63,628 bases of DNA from Gemmatimonadaceae bacterium. Its GTDB lineage: Bacteria > Gemmatimonadota > Gemmatimonadetes > Gemmatimonadales > Gemmatimonadaceae. A program made the translations under genes and the position numbers. Shown in pieces: positions 1 through 8,971 of the stretch; within the stretch, counting starts at the first letter, position 1; every line of letters starts with the position of its first letter. Location of the stretch: NCBI GenBank assembly GCA_037721215.1, contig JBBJNV010000027.1, forward strand, positions 1 through 63,628, in the 5' to 3' direction. The notes under the pieces are model-generated. The model did not search any database, was not told the DNA's origin, and was given only the letters and a program-made list of their open reading frames with translations.

Positions 1-85
1 CGCGCGGACTCTGCGAGTCTGCGACGATAATACGGTAGACAGGTGACTTTTTCCGCCCTACGCGGCGGAGACGAATTCTTACCAT
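1..85 (-). CDS. rpsP: 30S ribosomal protein S16, N-terminal part
   Basis: The first 28 codons of ribosomal protein S16, a small-subunit assembly protein. The reverse complement starts ATG at 85 and reads MVRIRLRRVGRKKSPVYRII, the family's usual N-terminus, then leaves the window. An AAGGGAG ribosome-binding site lies about 8 bases upstream. It follows ffh on the same strand with a gap of about 90 bases. An ffh-rpsP order is common in bacteria, where rimM and trmD usually come next. Only the N-terminus is seen, but the match is clear. Confidence 0.93.
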   Translation of the reverse strand, partial: MVRIRLRRVGRKKSPVYRIIVADSQSPR

Positions 86-177
86 CGGTGTTACTCCCTT
101 GCTGAATGATCTGCTTCTTCCGGGCTCATCGCGCTGCCGGTGATTCCGGCACGCACCCGTGACGCCCGCGGCAGTCG

Positions 178-1521
178 CTACCGCATTCCGAACATGCCGG
201 GCATCGACGGCATTCCTTTCCGGCCACCCCCACCTTGCGACATTTTCTTCATCATCTTCTGCATCTCGCGGAACTGCTCGAGCAGACGATTCACTTCGCT
301 GATTGACCGGCCACAACCACGCGCAATCCGTGCCCGGCGCGAGCCGTTGATTATCGCCGGATCCCTGCGTTCCCCGGGGGTCATCGAGAGCACGATCGCT
401 TCGACGTGCTTCATTCGTTTTGGATCCATATTGGCCTGGCTCAGCATCTTGCTGTTGACGCCCGGCAGCATCTTCAATACGCCTTCGAGCGGGCCCATTT
501 TTTCGATCTGGCGCATGGCCTGCAGAAAATCTGTCAGATCCATGCCCTCTTTCTTGACTTTCTTTTCGAGGCGTCTGGCTTCGGTCTCGTCGAACGCTGC
601 CTGCGCTTTCTCGACCAGTGAAACCACATCGCCCATCTGAAGAATCCGGCCGGCCATCCGGTCCGGATGAAACTCTTCGAGCGCATCGGGCTTTTCGCCA
701 ACGCCGATATACTTGATCGGCTTCTTCAATACTCCATAAATGGACAATGCCGCGCCGCCACGCGCATCGCCGTCCATTTTCGTGAGTATGACGCCGGTGA
801 CATTCAGCGCTTCGTCAAAGCCCTGCGCAATTTTCACCGCTTCCTGCCCTGTCATGCCGTCAGCGACGAGCATGATCTCTGTCGGGCGGATGGCATCCTT
901 GAGACGCCTCAGCTCGTCCATCATCTCTTCGTCGATCTGGAGGCGGCCGGCAGTATCGACGATCACCACGCGGTCGCGATCGCGCTTCGCCTGCTCTATG
1001 CCGGCGCGTGCAATTCGGACCACGTCCTGCGTCGTGCGGTCGGCGTACACCGGCACACCCAGTTGCGCGCCAAGGGTCTCGAGCTGGTCGATAGCGGCCG
1101 GACGGTAGACATCGGCCGCTACGAGCCGAGTCGCCCGGCCCTCGGCAAGCAGTCTGCGCGCAAGTTTGGCCGCCGTCGTGGTCTTGCCCGAACCCTGCAG
1201 CCCAACCATCATCACAACAGTTGGCGGAACCGAGCTGAGCTTCAGACCTTCACGCCGCTCGCCCAACATGGTCGCCAGCTCTTCGTGAACAATCTTGACC
1301 AGCTGCTGTGCCGGGGAAACCGCGCTGAGCGCGGTTACTCCGACGGCTTTCTTTTCAACGCGCTCGAGAAACTCGCGGGTGAGCTGAAAATTGACATCCG
1401 CTTCGAGCAGCACACGCCGCACTTCGCGGAGGCCCTCCTTGATATCGGATTCACTCAGAGTTCCGCGCCCGCGTAGACGGGCAAATGTGGCTTCGAGCTT
1501 TTCGCTCAGGTCCTCGAACAT
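178..1521 (-). CDS. ffh: Signal recognition particle protein Ffh
   Basis: The 447-aa SRP54-type GTPase that binds 4.5S RNA and signal sequences and delivers ribosomes to FtsY at the membrane. The N-domain is followed by the G-domain P-loop GLQGSGKTT (about residue 108), the DTAGR motif (about 190) and TKMDGDARGG (about 247). The C-terminal M-domain is rich in methionine and ends with MKKMSQGGGG and MPSMPGMFGMR. Length is normal for the family. The ATG at 1521 lies about 105 bases from the divergent lon start. It leads the ffh-rpsP transcription unit. Confidence 0.97.
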   Translation of the reverse strand: MFEDLSEKLEATFARLRGRGTLSESDIKEGLREVRRVLLEADVNFQLTREFLERVEKKAVGVTALSAVSPAQQLVKIVHEELATMLGERREGLKLSSVPPTVVMMVGLQGSGKTTTAAKLARRLLAEGRATRLVAADVYRPAAIDQLETLGAQLGVPVYADRTTQDVVRIARAGIEQAKRDRDRVVIVDTAGRLQIDEEMMDELRRLKDAIRPTEIMLVADGMTGQEAVKIAQGFDEALNVTGVILTKMDGDARGGAALSIYGVLKKPIKYIGVGEKPDALEEFHPDRMAGRILQMGDVVSLVEKAQAAFDETEARRLEKKVKKEGMDLTDFLQAMRQIEKMGPLEGVLKMLPGVNSKMLSQANMDPKRMKHVEAIVLSMTPGERRDPAIINGSRRARIARGCGRSISEVNRLLEQFREMQKMMKKMSQGGGGRKGMPSMPGMFGMR

Positions 1522-1625
1522 AGCCTTCTAACTTACCGGCCGGGTGTCATCCAATCAACTCACCCGGCACTTTGGCCGGCACTCCTCAGAATGGCTCGCC
1601 GGGCACGCGCGCCTTAAGTTGGACA

Positions 1626-4109
1626 ATGATCAAGCCGCAGCGCAAAGACGACATTCTCAAGTCCGACATCCCCCCGCAGCTCCCGCTCATGGCACTTCGC
1701 TCGACGATTGTCTATCCGCTCGGCACGATTGCGGTTCAGATGGGCGCACCCGAGAATCTTGCACTCCTTCGGAGCAACGAAGGCGCTGGTCTTATCGTCG
1801 CGCTGGTTGTCTTCAAAGGCGATCATGATGACCCGATCAACCTTGAATCGTTCAAGGGCCGCGTAGGCGTAGCGGCGCGCGTTCACGAGCGAATCAACCT
1901 CCCGGGCGACACCGTCCAGATCACGCTGCAGGGTTTGCGGCGGATTGTGATCGATGAGATCACTCAGGTTGAACCGTATCCTGTCGCCAGCGCGCACGCT
2001 GCGCTCGAAACCCCGCCCGCTGCCAACGAACTCGATGAGCTGGTTGCCCGCGTAATCACTGCTGCCGAGACCCTCGCGATGCTGGTGGACCGGATTCCAG
2101 ACGAGGTGCCGGCGATTCTGCGCATGAATGTGTCCGACCCCGGCCGCTTTGCAGATCTCGCCGCGACGAACATGAACTTCAAGATCGCGGACAAGGACGA
2201 AATCGTGCAGCGGCTCGACACCGGCGAACGATTGAAATTCCTGCTGGGGCGACTGGAGCGCGAGGTAGGTCGTGCCCATGTCGTCGAGGACGTCAAGCGA
2301 CATACTGAAATCCAGATCGAACAGCACGAGCGCGAGTTCTATCTGCGCCAGCAGCTGCGGGCGATCCAGTCCGAGCTTGGCGAAGCTGACCCTGGTGAAA
2401 AGGAAGCAGTCGAGACGCTGAAAAAGATCGCCCTGGCAAAACTCCCGGAACGTGCCGCTCAGGAAGCAAAACGCGAAAGTGAACGCCTGCGGATGTTGTC
2501 TCCGGCATCCAGCGAGTACCAGGTAATTCGCACTTATCTCGACTGGTTGCTCACGCTTCCCTGGGTTGCTCAATCGGGCAATATCGAGATCGAGCTTGCA
2601 ACGGTGGAGAAGTCGCTCGACAACCGGCACTACGGGCTGAACGAAGCGAAAGAGCGGATTATCGAGTTCCTCGCCGTTCGGAAACTCCGGGGCAACGATC
2701 CTCACGGCCCCATCCTCTGTTTCGCGGGCCCGCCGGGCACCGGTAAGACTTCGCTGGGTGAAGCGATCGCCACCGCCATCGGGCGTGAGTTCTATCGAAT
2801 ATCGGTTGGCGGTGTGCGAGACGAGGCAGAAATCCGCGGACATCGACGCACTTACGTGGGCGCGATGCCTGGATTGCTGATTCAGGCCCTCCGCCGCGTG
2901 GCCGTGAACGATCCCGTTTTCATGATCGATGAAATCGACAAAATGAGCGGCGGTGGATCATCGGGAAATCCGACGGCGGCGATGCTCGAGGTTCTCGACC
3001 CTTCGCAGAACGACAATTTCGTCGACCACTATCTGAACGTGCCATTTGATCTGTCCCACGTGCTGTTTATCTGCACCGCAAACAACGTCTTCGACATCCC
3101 GGCTCCGCTTCGCGACCGGATGGAGATCATCAACATCTCCGGCTACACAGTCGAGGAGAAGGTGGAGATTGCGTGGCGATACGTTCTGCCGCGGCTTCTT
3201 CTGGAGCACGGGATTACGGACAAGGACATCCAGTTCACGGACGAGATCCTGATTCACATTTCCAGCCGGTACTCACGCGAGGCCGGGCTTCGGAACTTCG
3301 AGCGCGACATCGCTTCGATACTCCGCCGGCGCGCCCGCCGGAAAGCAGAGGGCGAGGAAGGTGCATGGGTGGTCGACGTTCAGCGTGTCACTGACGTCCT
3401 CGGGAATCCGCGTTACACACTCGAAGCGGCGGAACAGGAGCCAGAGGTGGGCGCAGTGACGGGCCTTGCGTGGACAGCGACTGGGGGAGACCTGATGTCG
3501 ATCGAAGCGCTGAGAATGGCCGGCACGGGAAAACTCACCGTGACAGGACAACTTGGCGCCGTGATGCGGGAGTCAGTCGACGCGGCCCATTCGTATGTAA
3601 GGTCGCGGGGCGATCTGCTGGAAATTCCCGCCGAGACTTTCAAGAACACTGATTTGCATGTGCACTTCCCTGCCGGCGCCATCCAGAAGGATGGTCCGAG
3701 CGCTGGCGCGGCGATCACGCTCGCAATCGCAAGTGTCCTTAGCCGACGGCCCGTGCGACGCGACGTTGCACTGACCGGGGAGGTGACGCTGCGGGGCAGA
3801 GTGCTGGAAATTGGCGGCGTGAAGGAAAAGATTCTTGCGGCTTACCGCGCCGGCCTGAGACAGGTCATCATGCCGGCACACAACGAGAAAGACTTGCGCG
3901 AAATCCCTGAGGAAGTGAAAGCAGCGATGGCGTTCACCTTCGTGTCCAGCATGGACGAGGTGCTCCATCTCATGCTGTTGAAAGGCTCAGCACCACTTCC
4001 CGCCGATTCGCCGCCGGCAACGGGACCGGGGAAACGGAAAAGGCTGGCAATCCGTGATACTCTGTCTGCCCGGGAGAAAAACGAAACGAGCTCCACGAGA
4101 AGGGCGTAG
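1626..4109 (+). CDS. lon: ATP-dependent protease Lon (first copy)
   Basis: LonA-type cytoplasmic AAA+ protease, 827 aa from the ATG at 1626. An in-frame TTG at 1572 would add 18 residues of non-conserved sequence and is less likely. An N-terminal substrate-binding domain starts at PQLPLMALRSTIVYPLG. The AAA+ domain has Walker A GPPGTGKTS and Walker B VFMIDEID. The C-terminal peptidase has the catalytic serine in KDGPSAG and the lysine in GGVKEK. A second lon lies at 48755-51205. The DUF445 gene starts 8 bases downstream, so the two are probably co-transcribed. The C-terminal tail after the peptidase domain is charged and low in complexity. Confidence 0.95.
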   Translation: MIKPQRKDDILKSDIPPQLPLMALRSTIVYPLGTIAVQMGAPENLALLRSNEGAGLIVALVVFKGDHDDPINLESFKGRVGVAARVHERINLPGDTVQITLQGLRRIVIDEITQVEPYPVASAHAALETPPAANELDELVARVITAAETLAMLVDRIPDEVPAILRMNVSDPGRFADLAATNMNFKIADKDEIVQRLDTGERLKFLLGRLEREVGRAHVVEDVKRHTEIQIEQHEREFYLRQQLRAIQSELGEADPGEKEAVETLKKIALAKLPERAAQEAKRESERLRMLSPASSEYQVIRTYLDWLLTLPWVAQSGNIEIELATVEKSLDNRHYGLNEAKERIIEFLAVRKLRGNDPHGPILCFAGPPGTGKTSLGEAIATAIGREFYRISVGGVRDEAEIRGHRRTYVGAMPGLLIQALRRVAVNDPVFMIDEIDKMSGGGSSGNPTAAMLEVLDPSQNDNFVDHYLNVPFDLSHVLFICTANNVFDIPAPLRDRMEIINISGYTVEEKVEIAWRYVLPRLLLEHGITDKDIQFTDEILIHISSRYSREAGLRNFERDIASILRRRARRKAEGEEGAWVVDVQRVTDVLGNPRYTLEAAEQEPEVGAVTGLAWTATGGDLMSIEALRMAGTGKLTVTGQLGAVMRESVDAAHSYVRSRGDLLEIPAETFKNTDLHVHFPAGAIQKDGPSAGAAITLAIASVLSRRPVRRDVALTGEVTLRGRVLEIGGVKEKILAAYRAGLRQVIMPAHNEKDLREIPEEVKAAMAFTFVSSMDEVLHLMLLKGSAPLPADSPPATGPGKRKRLAIRDTLSAREKNETSSTRRA

Positions 4110-4117
4110 AAGCGCGT

Positions 4118-5077
4118 ATGGATTTCAGCATGGAGAACGCGTGGGTACAACTCGCGGTGCACGTGTTCATCGGCACGATTGCCGGCGGCGTGACGGACAC
4201 GGTCGCGGTCTGGATGCTCTTCAACCCCAAGAAAAAACGGTTCGGATTACAGGGGGCAATCCCGAAGAATCAGGCGCGAATGGCTCGCAGCCTGGGACGT
4301 ACTGTCGGCGAACGGCTCCTGACGCCGGGAGATTTACAAAGCGAGCTCGGCAGGCCTGAGTTGCGGGCCGCATTCGAAATGAAGCTGGAAGAGGTGATTA
4401 ACGAGATCATCGCATCGCGTGAGCCGCTGATCGACAAGGTACCGCCCGGAGTCGTGACCGCCATGGAAGGTGCGATGGGTTCATATCTTCCCACCGCGAT
4501 GGGAAAACTGGGTTCATTTCTCGGGCAGCCCAATACCAGAATCAAGCTGCGGGGGGCACTGCACGGTCTGTTCAACCGGTTCGTCGAAGATCTGAAGTTC
4601 CATGAGAAAGTGCTTGCCAAGCTGATGATGTCGGAACGGAAGTTCGAGGCGGCACTCGACTCGATTGAAACCGACGGCGTCGAACAGCTCGTCGTTTTGC
4701 TGGATGATCCGATCATTCGGGAAGAGATCAGCCGCACCATTCACGATGCGTTGCTGGCGTATCTTCAGAAACCAATCGCCGAAATCATCGGCGATGTAGC
4801 ATTGACCAACGATCCCGAAGCGGGCAGGCGGCTTGCGCATTCGAGCGCGCCCATGATCTGGGAGTGGATGCACGCTCAACTGCCTTCCCTCGTCGAGCGC
4901 CTCGACGTTCAGGCAATGGTCGAGCGGAAGGTCATGGCCTTCAGCACTGATCGTGTGGAAGACATCCTGCGCTCGGTAATCGACAATGAGCTCAAGCTCA
5001 TTATCACTATCGGTTATGCGCTTGGAGCAGTAGTTGGCGTTTGCACTTTCTTCCTGTCCAAGCTCATTGGGCTTTGA
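4118..5077 (+). CDS. DUF445 family membrane protein
   Basis: A 319-aa protein of the DUF445 (YheB/YjiN-like) family. The N-terminus holds one hydrophobic segment followed by the family's characteristic GGVTDTVAVWMLFNP motif, in which a helix leads to a basic stretch. A long amphipathic helical middle region follows, and the protein ends in a second membrane helix (YALGAVVGVCTFFLSKLIGL). Its molecular function is unknown; family members are thought to sit in the cell membrane. It starts 8 bases after lon and is probably co-transcribed with it. It faces a convergent minus-strand gene across a gap of about 50 bases. Confidence 0.8.
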   Translation: MDFSMENAWVQLAVHVFIGTIAGGVTDTVAVWMLFNPKKKRFGLQGAIPKNQARMARSLGRTVGERLLTPGDLQSELGRPELRAAFEMKLEEVINEIIASREPLIDKVPPGVVTAMEGAMGSYLPTAMGKLGSFLGQPNTRIKLRGALHGLFNRFVEDLKFHEKVLAKLMMSERKFEAALDSIETDGVEQLVVLLDDPIIREEISRTIHDALLAYLQKPIAEIIGDVALTNDPEAGRRLAHSSAPMIWEWMHAQLPSLVERLDVQAMVERKVMAFSTDRVEDILRSVIDNELKLIITIGYALGAVVGVCTFFLSKLIGL

Positions 5078-5126
5078 AGCCTGGCCCGCGTCGCTGATAG
5101 TGTAGCACCTGCCCGGGCTGAGACCG

Positions 5127-6437
5127 CTACTGTTGCAGCTTCAATGCATTCAGGTCGATCACGGCGCTGTTCGTCCCGGCCGGAACGTCAACATAGAGAA
5201 CCAACGGTCGTCCACCAATTTGGTCGGTCGTAATCTCTATCGAGCGTCCGGGAGCAGCGTATTGCTTTTTGACTGCGCCGCTAATTGCTGGCGTCTTTGT
5301 GCCAAATCGCCGGTCCACCCCCTGTCCGATCAGATCAAAGAATTCCGAGGCTTCCGCGGGAGAATCCCACACCGTCACCCACGCTATTCCCTGTCCGCCG
5401 TTCGTGTCGAAAAGTATGTAGCGGTCACCATCCCAGCCCGTCGCCCCGCGCACGGCCTCGTTCTGATCCTTGAGATGCTGGAACAGGAGCAGGCGCGTTT
5501 CAAACTCTCCAAGACTATTCTGGTAAACCGGCGATCCACCTGCCAGCGGGGGCAGCGTGACAGCAGTGGGCGCATCTCGCTTTCCGAAGAACGCGCTTGG
5601 ATGAAGTATCTGCTCTGTCGACGCCGGCATGTCCTGGTACACTGACTGACCCGTGTTTCGCTCCTTGAAGTTACGGACAAATTCGGCGCCACTCAGATAT
5701 GGAAAGATCAGTGTCTCCTGGATGACGACAGGCGCTGCGGCAAACACAGGCATCGAGCTCTGGTTCTCACGAATCATGTCGCGTATGCGGTCCCACCCTC
5801 CAGGCAGGTTGATCGCCACATTGGTTCCGCCAAGCATTGCGGCGACCTGTTCGTAGACGGCCTGTCCCTCGAACACTGCCTGCGCCGCTGATTGGCGATC
5901 GTTCTGCCCTTCCACCTTCTGCGTCGAGTCCAGGCTGATGTACTGGTCCTGCAGCGCATGCACGAGTTCGTGGGTGATCGTAATCCCCACAGCCTCCTTC
6001 GGTGCGTCGCTGACGATGTAAAGCACCTTGGTCTTGGGATCATAGTATCCCACGATCTGTTCCTCGAGCAGATCCACGAGGAACTTCTGCATGTTCAAGG
6101 AATCGGGAATCATCCCCAGCCGCTTGTACACAGCGGTGATTCCCGCAAGCTCGCGTGCCGCCCGCGGATCGGTCACCTGACGCGTAACGAACTCCCGCAC
6201 CTGGGCCTTCGACCGCTGCTCCACGCGCGGGGGAGCCTTGAACTTAAGCCCTACCGCACCTTCTATTTTCGGAACTGCTTCCGCGACCTGCCTGCCGAAT
6301 GGTCCGGAATACTCTACCGGCTTGTCGGCGCATGACGTCAGCACTCCGGCGCCGGCCAGCAGGGAAAAAACCGTCGATCCCATCCTGCGAAGGCACGCCT
6401 TTGAAACGTGCGCGACGGACTTCAGGTGCGTTTGCAT
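5127..6437 (-). CDS. Putative lipoprotein zinc metalloprotease
   Basis: A 436-aa exported protein. I chose the ATG at 6437 because a longer frame would run into the upstream prepilin peptidase gene and has no conserved content. The first 36 residues look like a lipoprotein signal with a basic n-region, a hydrophobic core and a cysteine after LTS. The motif HELVHALQDQ is an HExxH zinc site. FEGQAVYEQ about 40 residues later may give the third ligand, as in gluzincins. The rest is not recognised. It lies directly downstream of the prepilin peptidase gene on the same strand. The substrate is unknown. Confidence 0.68.
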   Translation of the reverse strand: MQTHLKSVAHVSKACLRRMGSTVFSLLAGAGVLTSCADKPVEYSGPFGRQVAEAVPKIEGAVGLKFKAPPRVEQRSKAQVREFVTRQVTDPRAARELAGITAVYKRLGMIPDSLNMQKFLVDLLEEQIVGYYDPKTKVLYIVSDAPKEAVGITITHELVHALQDQYISLDSTQKVEGQNDRQSAAQAVFEGQAVYEQVAAMLGGTNVAINLPGGWDRIRDMIRENQSSMPVFAAAPVVIQETLIFPYLSGAEFVRNFKERNTGQSVYQDMPASTEQILHPSAFFGKRDAPTAVTLPPLAGGSPVYQNSLGEFETRLLLFQHLKDQNEAVRGATGWDGDRYILFDTNGGQGIAWVTVWDSPAEASEFFDLIGQGVDRRFGTKTPAISGAVKKQYAAPGRSIEITTDQIGGRPLVLYVDVPAGTNSAVIDLNALKLQQ

Positions 6438-6448
6438 ATATACTGTGC

Positions 6449-7270
6449 CTAGAGGCCTGAATAGCGTGCGTAGGTCGAGATGAGTGAGTCGCCCCAAAGC
6501 AACGCGATCATTGCGGCAGGCGCAAGAAACACCCCAAATGGAACCAGTGGAGCAGAGAACTCGGCTTCCGTCCTTTTCGCTCGAAGCCACGCAATCGGGT
6601 AGACAATACCGAGAAAGATTAGCGCTCCGAGCAGGGCGCCGATGAATACCGTGATGAGTGCACGGTCTGGTCCCACCGCGCCGCCGACTACAGCCATCAA
6701 GGTGACGTCGCCGAACCCCATCGCTTCCTTTCCCAAGGTTACTTCACCTATCCACCCCGCTATCGCAATCGCGCCAGCTCCGACGCACGCGCCGATGAAC
6801 GCACTGTACAGGCCGGCGAAAGGTGGTGCATCGCCGACAAACAGCGCGATCACGGCCGTCAACATCACCCACGCGAGACCAAATACCGTGAAGCCGTCGG
6901 GAATGAGGTAACGCTTTGCATCCGTGATTGCGATGCCGAGAAGAACTGTCGCCAGCATCGCGACGCGGAGGGCGGTGAATGTGAGCCCGTAATTCATGTA
7001 GCACGCCAGCCATATCAAACCAGCGGTCAACTCAACCAGCGGATACTGGAACGAAATCGGGCTGGCGCAACCCCGGCAACGACCTCTCAGGGCAAGCCAG
7101 CTGATGAGCGGAATATTCTCGAATGCCGTTATCTGGCGCTCGCATTTCGGGCAGCGGGAGCGGGGTGAGACTACCGACAGATCGTCCGGCCACCGCGAGA
7201 TGCAGACGTTCAGAAAGGAACCGAAACATGCTCCAACCACAAAACTGTAGATCGCCCAGAGGGTATCCAT
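6449..7270 (-). CDS. pilD: Prepilin peptidase (type IV leader peptidase)
   Basis: A 273-aa polytopic membrane aspartic protease that cleaves and N-methylates type IV prepilins or type II pseudopilins. The N-terminal methylase-type domain has two CxxC pairs (RCPKCER and RCRGCAS). The catalytic aspartates are in ITDAKRYLIPD and the family motif MGFGDVTL (GxGD). About eight hydrophobic segments follow the family layout. Its start overlaps the stop of the upstream rRNA methylase gene (TAATG), so translation is coupled. It is a logical partner of the GspE/PilB-type ATPase encoded about 47 kb away; no pilin genes are in the window. Confidence 0.93.
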   Translation of the reverse strand: MDTLWAIYSFVVGACFGSFLNVCISRWPDDLSVVSPRSRCPKCERQITAFENIPLISWLALRGRCRGCASPISFQYPLVELTAGLIWLACYMNYGLTFTALRVAMLATVLLGIAITDAKRYLIPDGFTVFGLAWVMLTAVIALFVGDAPPFAGLYSAFIGACVGAGAIAIAGWIGEVTLGKEAMGFGDVTLMAVVGGAVGPDRALITVFIGALLGALIFLGIVYPIAWLRAKRTEAEFSAPLVPFGVFLAPAAMIALLWGDSLISTYARYSGL

Positions 7271-8052
7271 TATTTCCTGAGCTGATAAAGGAAAATGCCG
7301 GTAGCGACAGCGACGTTCAGGGATTCCACTGACTTGGAGATGTCGATCGACACGAGACGGTCGACACGGTTACACACGTAAGACGACAGACCTGCGCCCT
7401 CGTTTCCGACTGCGAGCGCCAGACGACCGGGAATGGCATGGTCGCCTGTTGGGGCGCCCGTGGTATCGGCTCCCCATGTCTCCGCTCCATGCTCAGCAAG
7501 GAACGTAAATACATTCTCCGCGGTATCATGAAATGCGGGATGACGGAAGAGAGACCCCATCGCGCTACGGACGACTTTGGCGTTCCAGATATCGACGGTA
7601 CCAGGTAAAGCGATGGTCGCATCGAAAGAGAAGGCGGCGGCGGTGCGCAGAACGGTGCCGACGTTTCCGGGATCCTGCAGACCATCGAGCAGCAAAATGC
7701 GAAATTCGGTACTGGTTGCCAGCGTCTCGAGACTGTATGTCGGTATTTCGGCGACTGCCAGAATTCCCTGCGGGGACTCGGTTTCGGCGGCAGAACGAAA
7801 CTCCGCATCGTTCACGGGCGTGATGATGACGTTTCGTTCGGCGAGAAGTTGTAGAAGCTCAGTGCCGCGCGGCGCGTCTTTCAGTTGCGGGGCGGTCAGA
7901 ACGCCAAGGATACTTACCGAAGACGAGAGGAGTTCCTCTACCGAGCGAACTCCCTCAGCTACAAAAAGGGACTGGCGCTCCCTTGATTTTCGGCGCCGAA
8001 GGTCACGAGCGAGTGTCAGCAATCTCACGCAGAACCCCAGTTCAACGGGCAT
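7270..8052 (-). CDS. SpoU/TrmH family RNA 2'-O-methyltransferase
   Basis: A 260-aa SPOUT methyltransferase that transfers methyl from SAM to a ribose 2'-OH in rRNA or tRNA. The N-terminal part (about 1-90) resembles the SpoU substrate-binding domain (SLFVAEGVRSVEELL). The knotted catalytic domain shows motif 1 (LLDGLQDPGNVGTVLRTA), motif 2 (LAVGNEGAGLS) and motif 3 (VSIDISKSVESLNVAVA). I took the ATG at 8052; a TTG at 8085 is possible. It is the first gene of a three-gene minus-strand unit with prepilin peptidase and the lipoprotein protease. The target nucleotide cannot be told from sequence. Confidence 0.88.
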   Translation of the reverse strand: MPVELGFCVRLLTLARDLRRRKSRERQSLFVAEGVRSVEELLSSSVSILGVLTAPQLKDAPRGTELLQLLAERNVIITPVNDAEFRSAAETESPQGILAVAEIPTYSLETLATSTEFRILLLDGLQDPGNVGTVLRTAAAFSFDATIALPGTVDIWNAKVVRSAMGSLFRHPAFHDTAENVFTFLAEHGAETWGADTTGAPTGDHAIPGRLALAVGNEGAGLSSYVCNRVDRLVSIDISKSVESLNVAVATGIFLYQLRK

Positions 8053-8103
8053 GGAATAGGACTTGCTTTTCCCTCTGGGAAGCAATTTACCGCGGAGCTA
8101 TAA

Positions 8104-8910
8104 ATGAGACGAATTTTTGTGTTGTCTGCGCTGACTCTGTCAATCTCGGCGTGTGGCATTTCCCAGCAGCAGGAAGTTGAGCTCGGCACTGATTACGCAA
8201 GGCAGATCAATTCTCAGCTGCCGATAGTGAGCGATCCGGAGCTGAACCGCTACATCAATGTCCTTGGCGACCAACTGGCACGAACCACGAGCCGCGCGGA
8301 CCTTGACTGGCGCTTTTACATCGTTGACAGCAGAGAGGTCAATGCGTTCGCCGTTCCCGGCGGTTTCATCTACGTCAATCGTGGTTTGATTGAACGCACC
8401 ACCGAGATGTCCGAGCTGGCCGGAGTGCTCGGTCATGAAATCGGGCACGTGGTGCAGCGGCATAGCGTCGAGCAGATGGAAAAAGCACAGGGTGCAAATA
8501 TCGGTGTGACGCTTGCCTGCGTTCTCACCAGTGTATGCAACAGTGATATCGCGCAGGCGGGAATCAACATCGCCGGCGGGGCGGTATTTGCGCGCTTCGG
8601 ACGTCAGGCCGAGGCGGAGGCCGACGTAGACGCTGTCAACACCGTCGTTCGCTCGGGAATCCATCCGAGGGGCATCGTCACGATGTTCCAGACACTGTTG
8701 GCCGAGCGAAGAACCCGGCCCAGCGGTGTAGCGTCATGGTTTGCGACCCACCCGCTCGAGGAAGACAGAATCGCCAGTACCCAGGCGCTCATCAGCCGGG
8801 TCCCAGCCACGACGCTGAGCCGACTCAACCGGAACACGACCAACTATGATCGCTTCAAGTCCCGGCTGCGCTCGCTGCCTCCGTCACCCGCCCCTCGGCG
8901 AACGCGGTAG
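8104..8910 (+). CDS. M48 family metalloprotease lipoprotein
   Basis: A 268-aa periplasmic zinc protease of the M48 family (BepA/LoiP/YcaL-like), which in other bacteria acts in outer-membrane protein quality control. The signal peptide ends in a lipobox before the cysteine in ISACG. The zinc site is [10 protein letters not shown], with a third ligand likely in EAEADVDAV about 55 residues later. [11 protein letters not shown] near the C-terminus is a typical M48 motif. No TPR domain follows, so it is a short form. GGAG lies about 6 bases before ATG 8104. It ends just before a strong hairpin. Confidence 0.88.
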   Translation: MRRIFVLSALTLSISACGISQQQEVELGTDYARQINSQLPIVSDPELNRYINVLGDQLARTTSRADLDWRFYIVDSREVNAFAVPGGFIYVNRGLIERTTEMSELAGVLGHEIGHVVQRHSVEQMEKAQGANIGVTLACVLTSVCNSDIAQAGINIAGGAVFARFGRQAEAEADVDAVNTVVRSGIHPRGIVTMFQTLLAERRTRPSGVASWFATHPLEEDRIASTQALISRVPATTLSRLNRNTTNYDRFKSRLRSLPPSPAPRRTR

Positions 8911-8933
8911 GTAGTTCGCTTCATTTCGATTTG

Positions 8934-8965
8934 AAGATGCGCAGCGGAATTCCGCTGCGCATCTT
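8934..8965. terminator. Perfect palindromic hairpin after the M48 gene
   Basis: A 32-base perfect inverted repeat: a 14-bp stem (AAGATGCGCAGCGG) around an AATT loop, flanked by TT. It sits 24 bases after the M48 stop and ends 6 bases before the thiD ATG. Most likely a rho-independent terminator, although the T tract is short. Because it almost touches the thiD start, it could also shape the 5' end of that mRNA. Confidence 0.7.
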
Positions 8966-8971
8966 TCGCAT

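Noticed and set aside
667-1476. Long open frame on the + strand inside ffh
   Set aside because: It runs opposite to a complete ffh with clear SRP motifs. High GC leaves long shadow frames; it has no family signature or ribosome-binding site.
1614-2843. 409-codon minus-strand frame inside lon
   Set aside because: It is antisense to conserved Lon sequence, and its amino-acid content is what a shadow frame gives.
5078-5126. Bidirectional terminator between DUF445 and the lipoprotein protease
   Set aside because: Only an imperfect GC-rich pairing is seen, without a T tract on either side.
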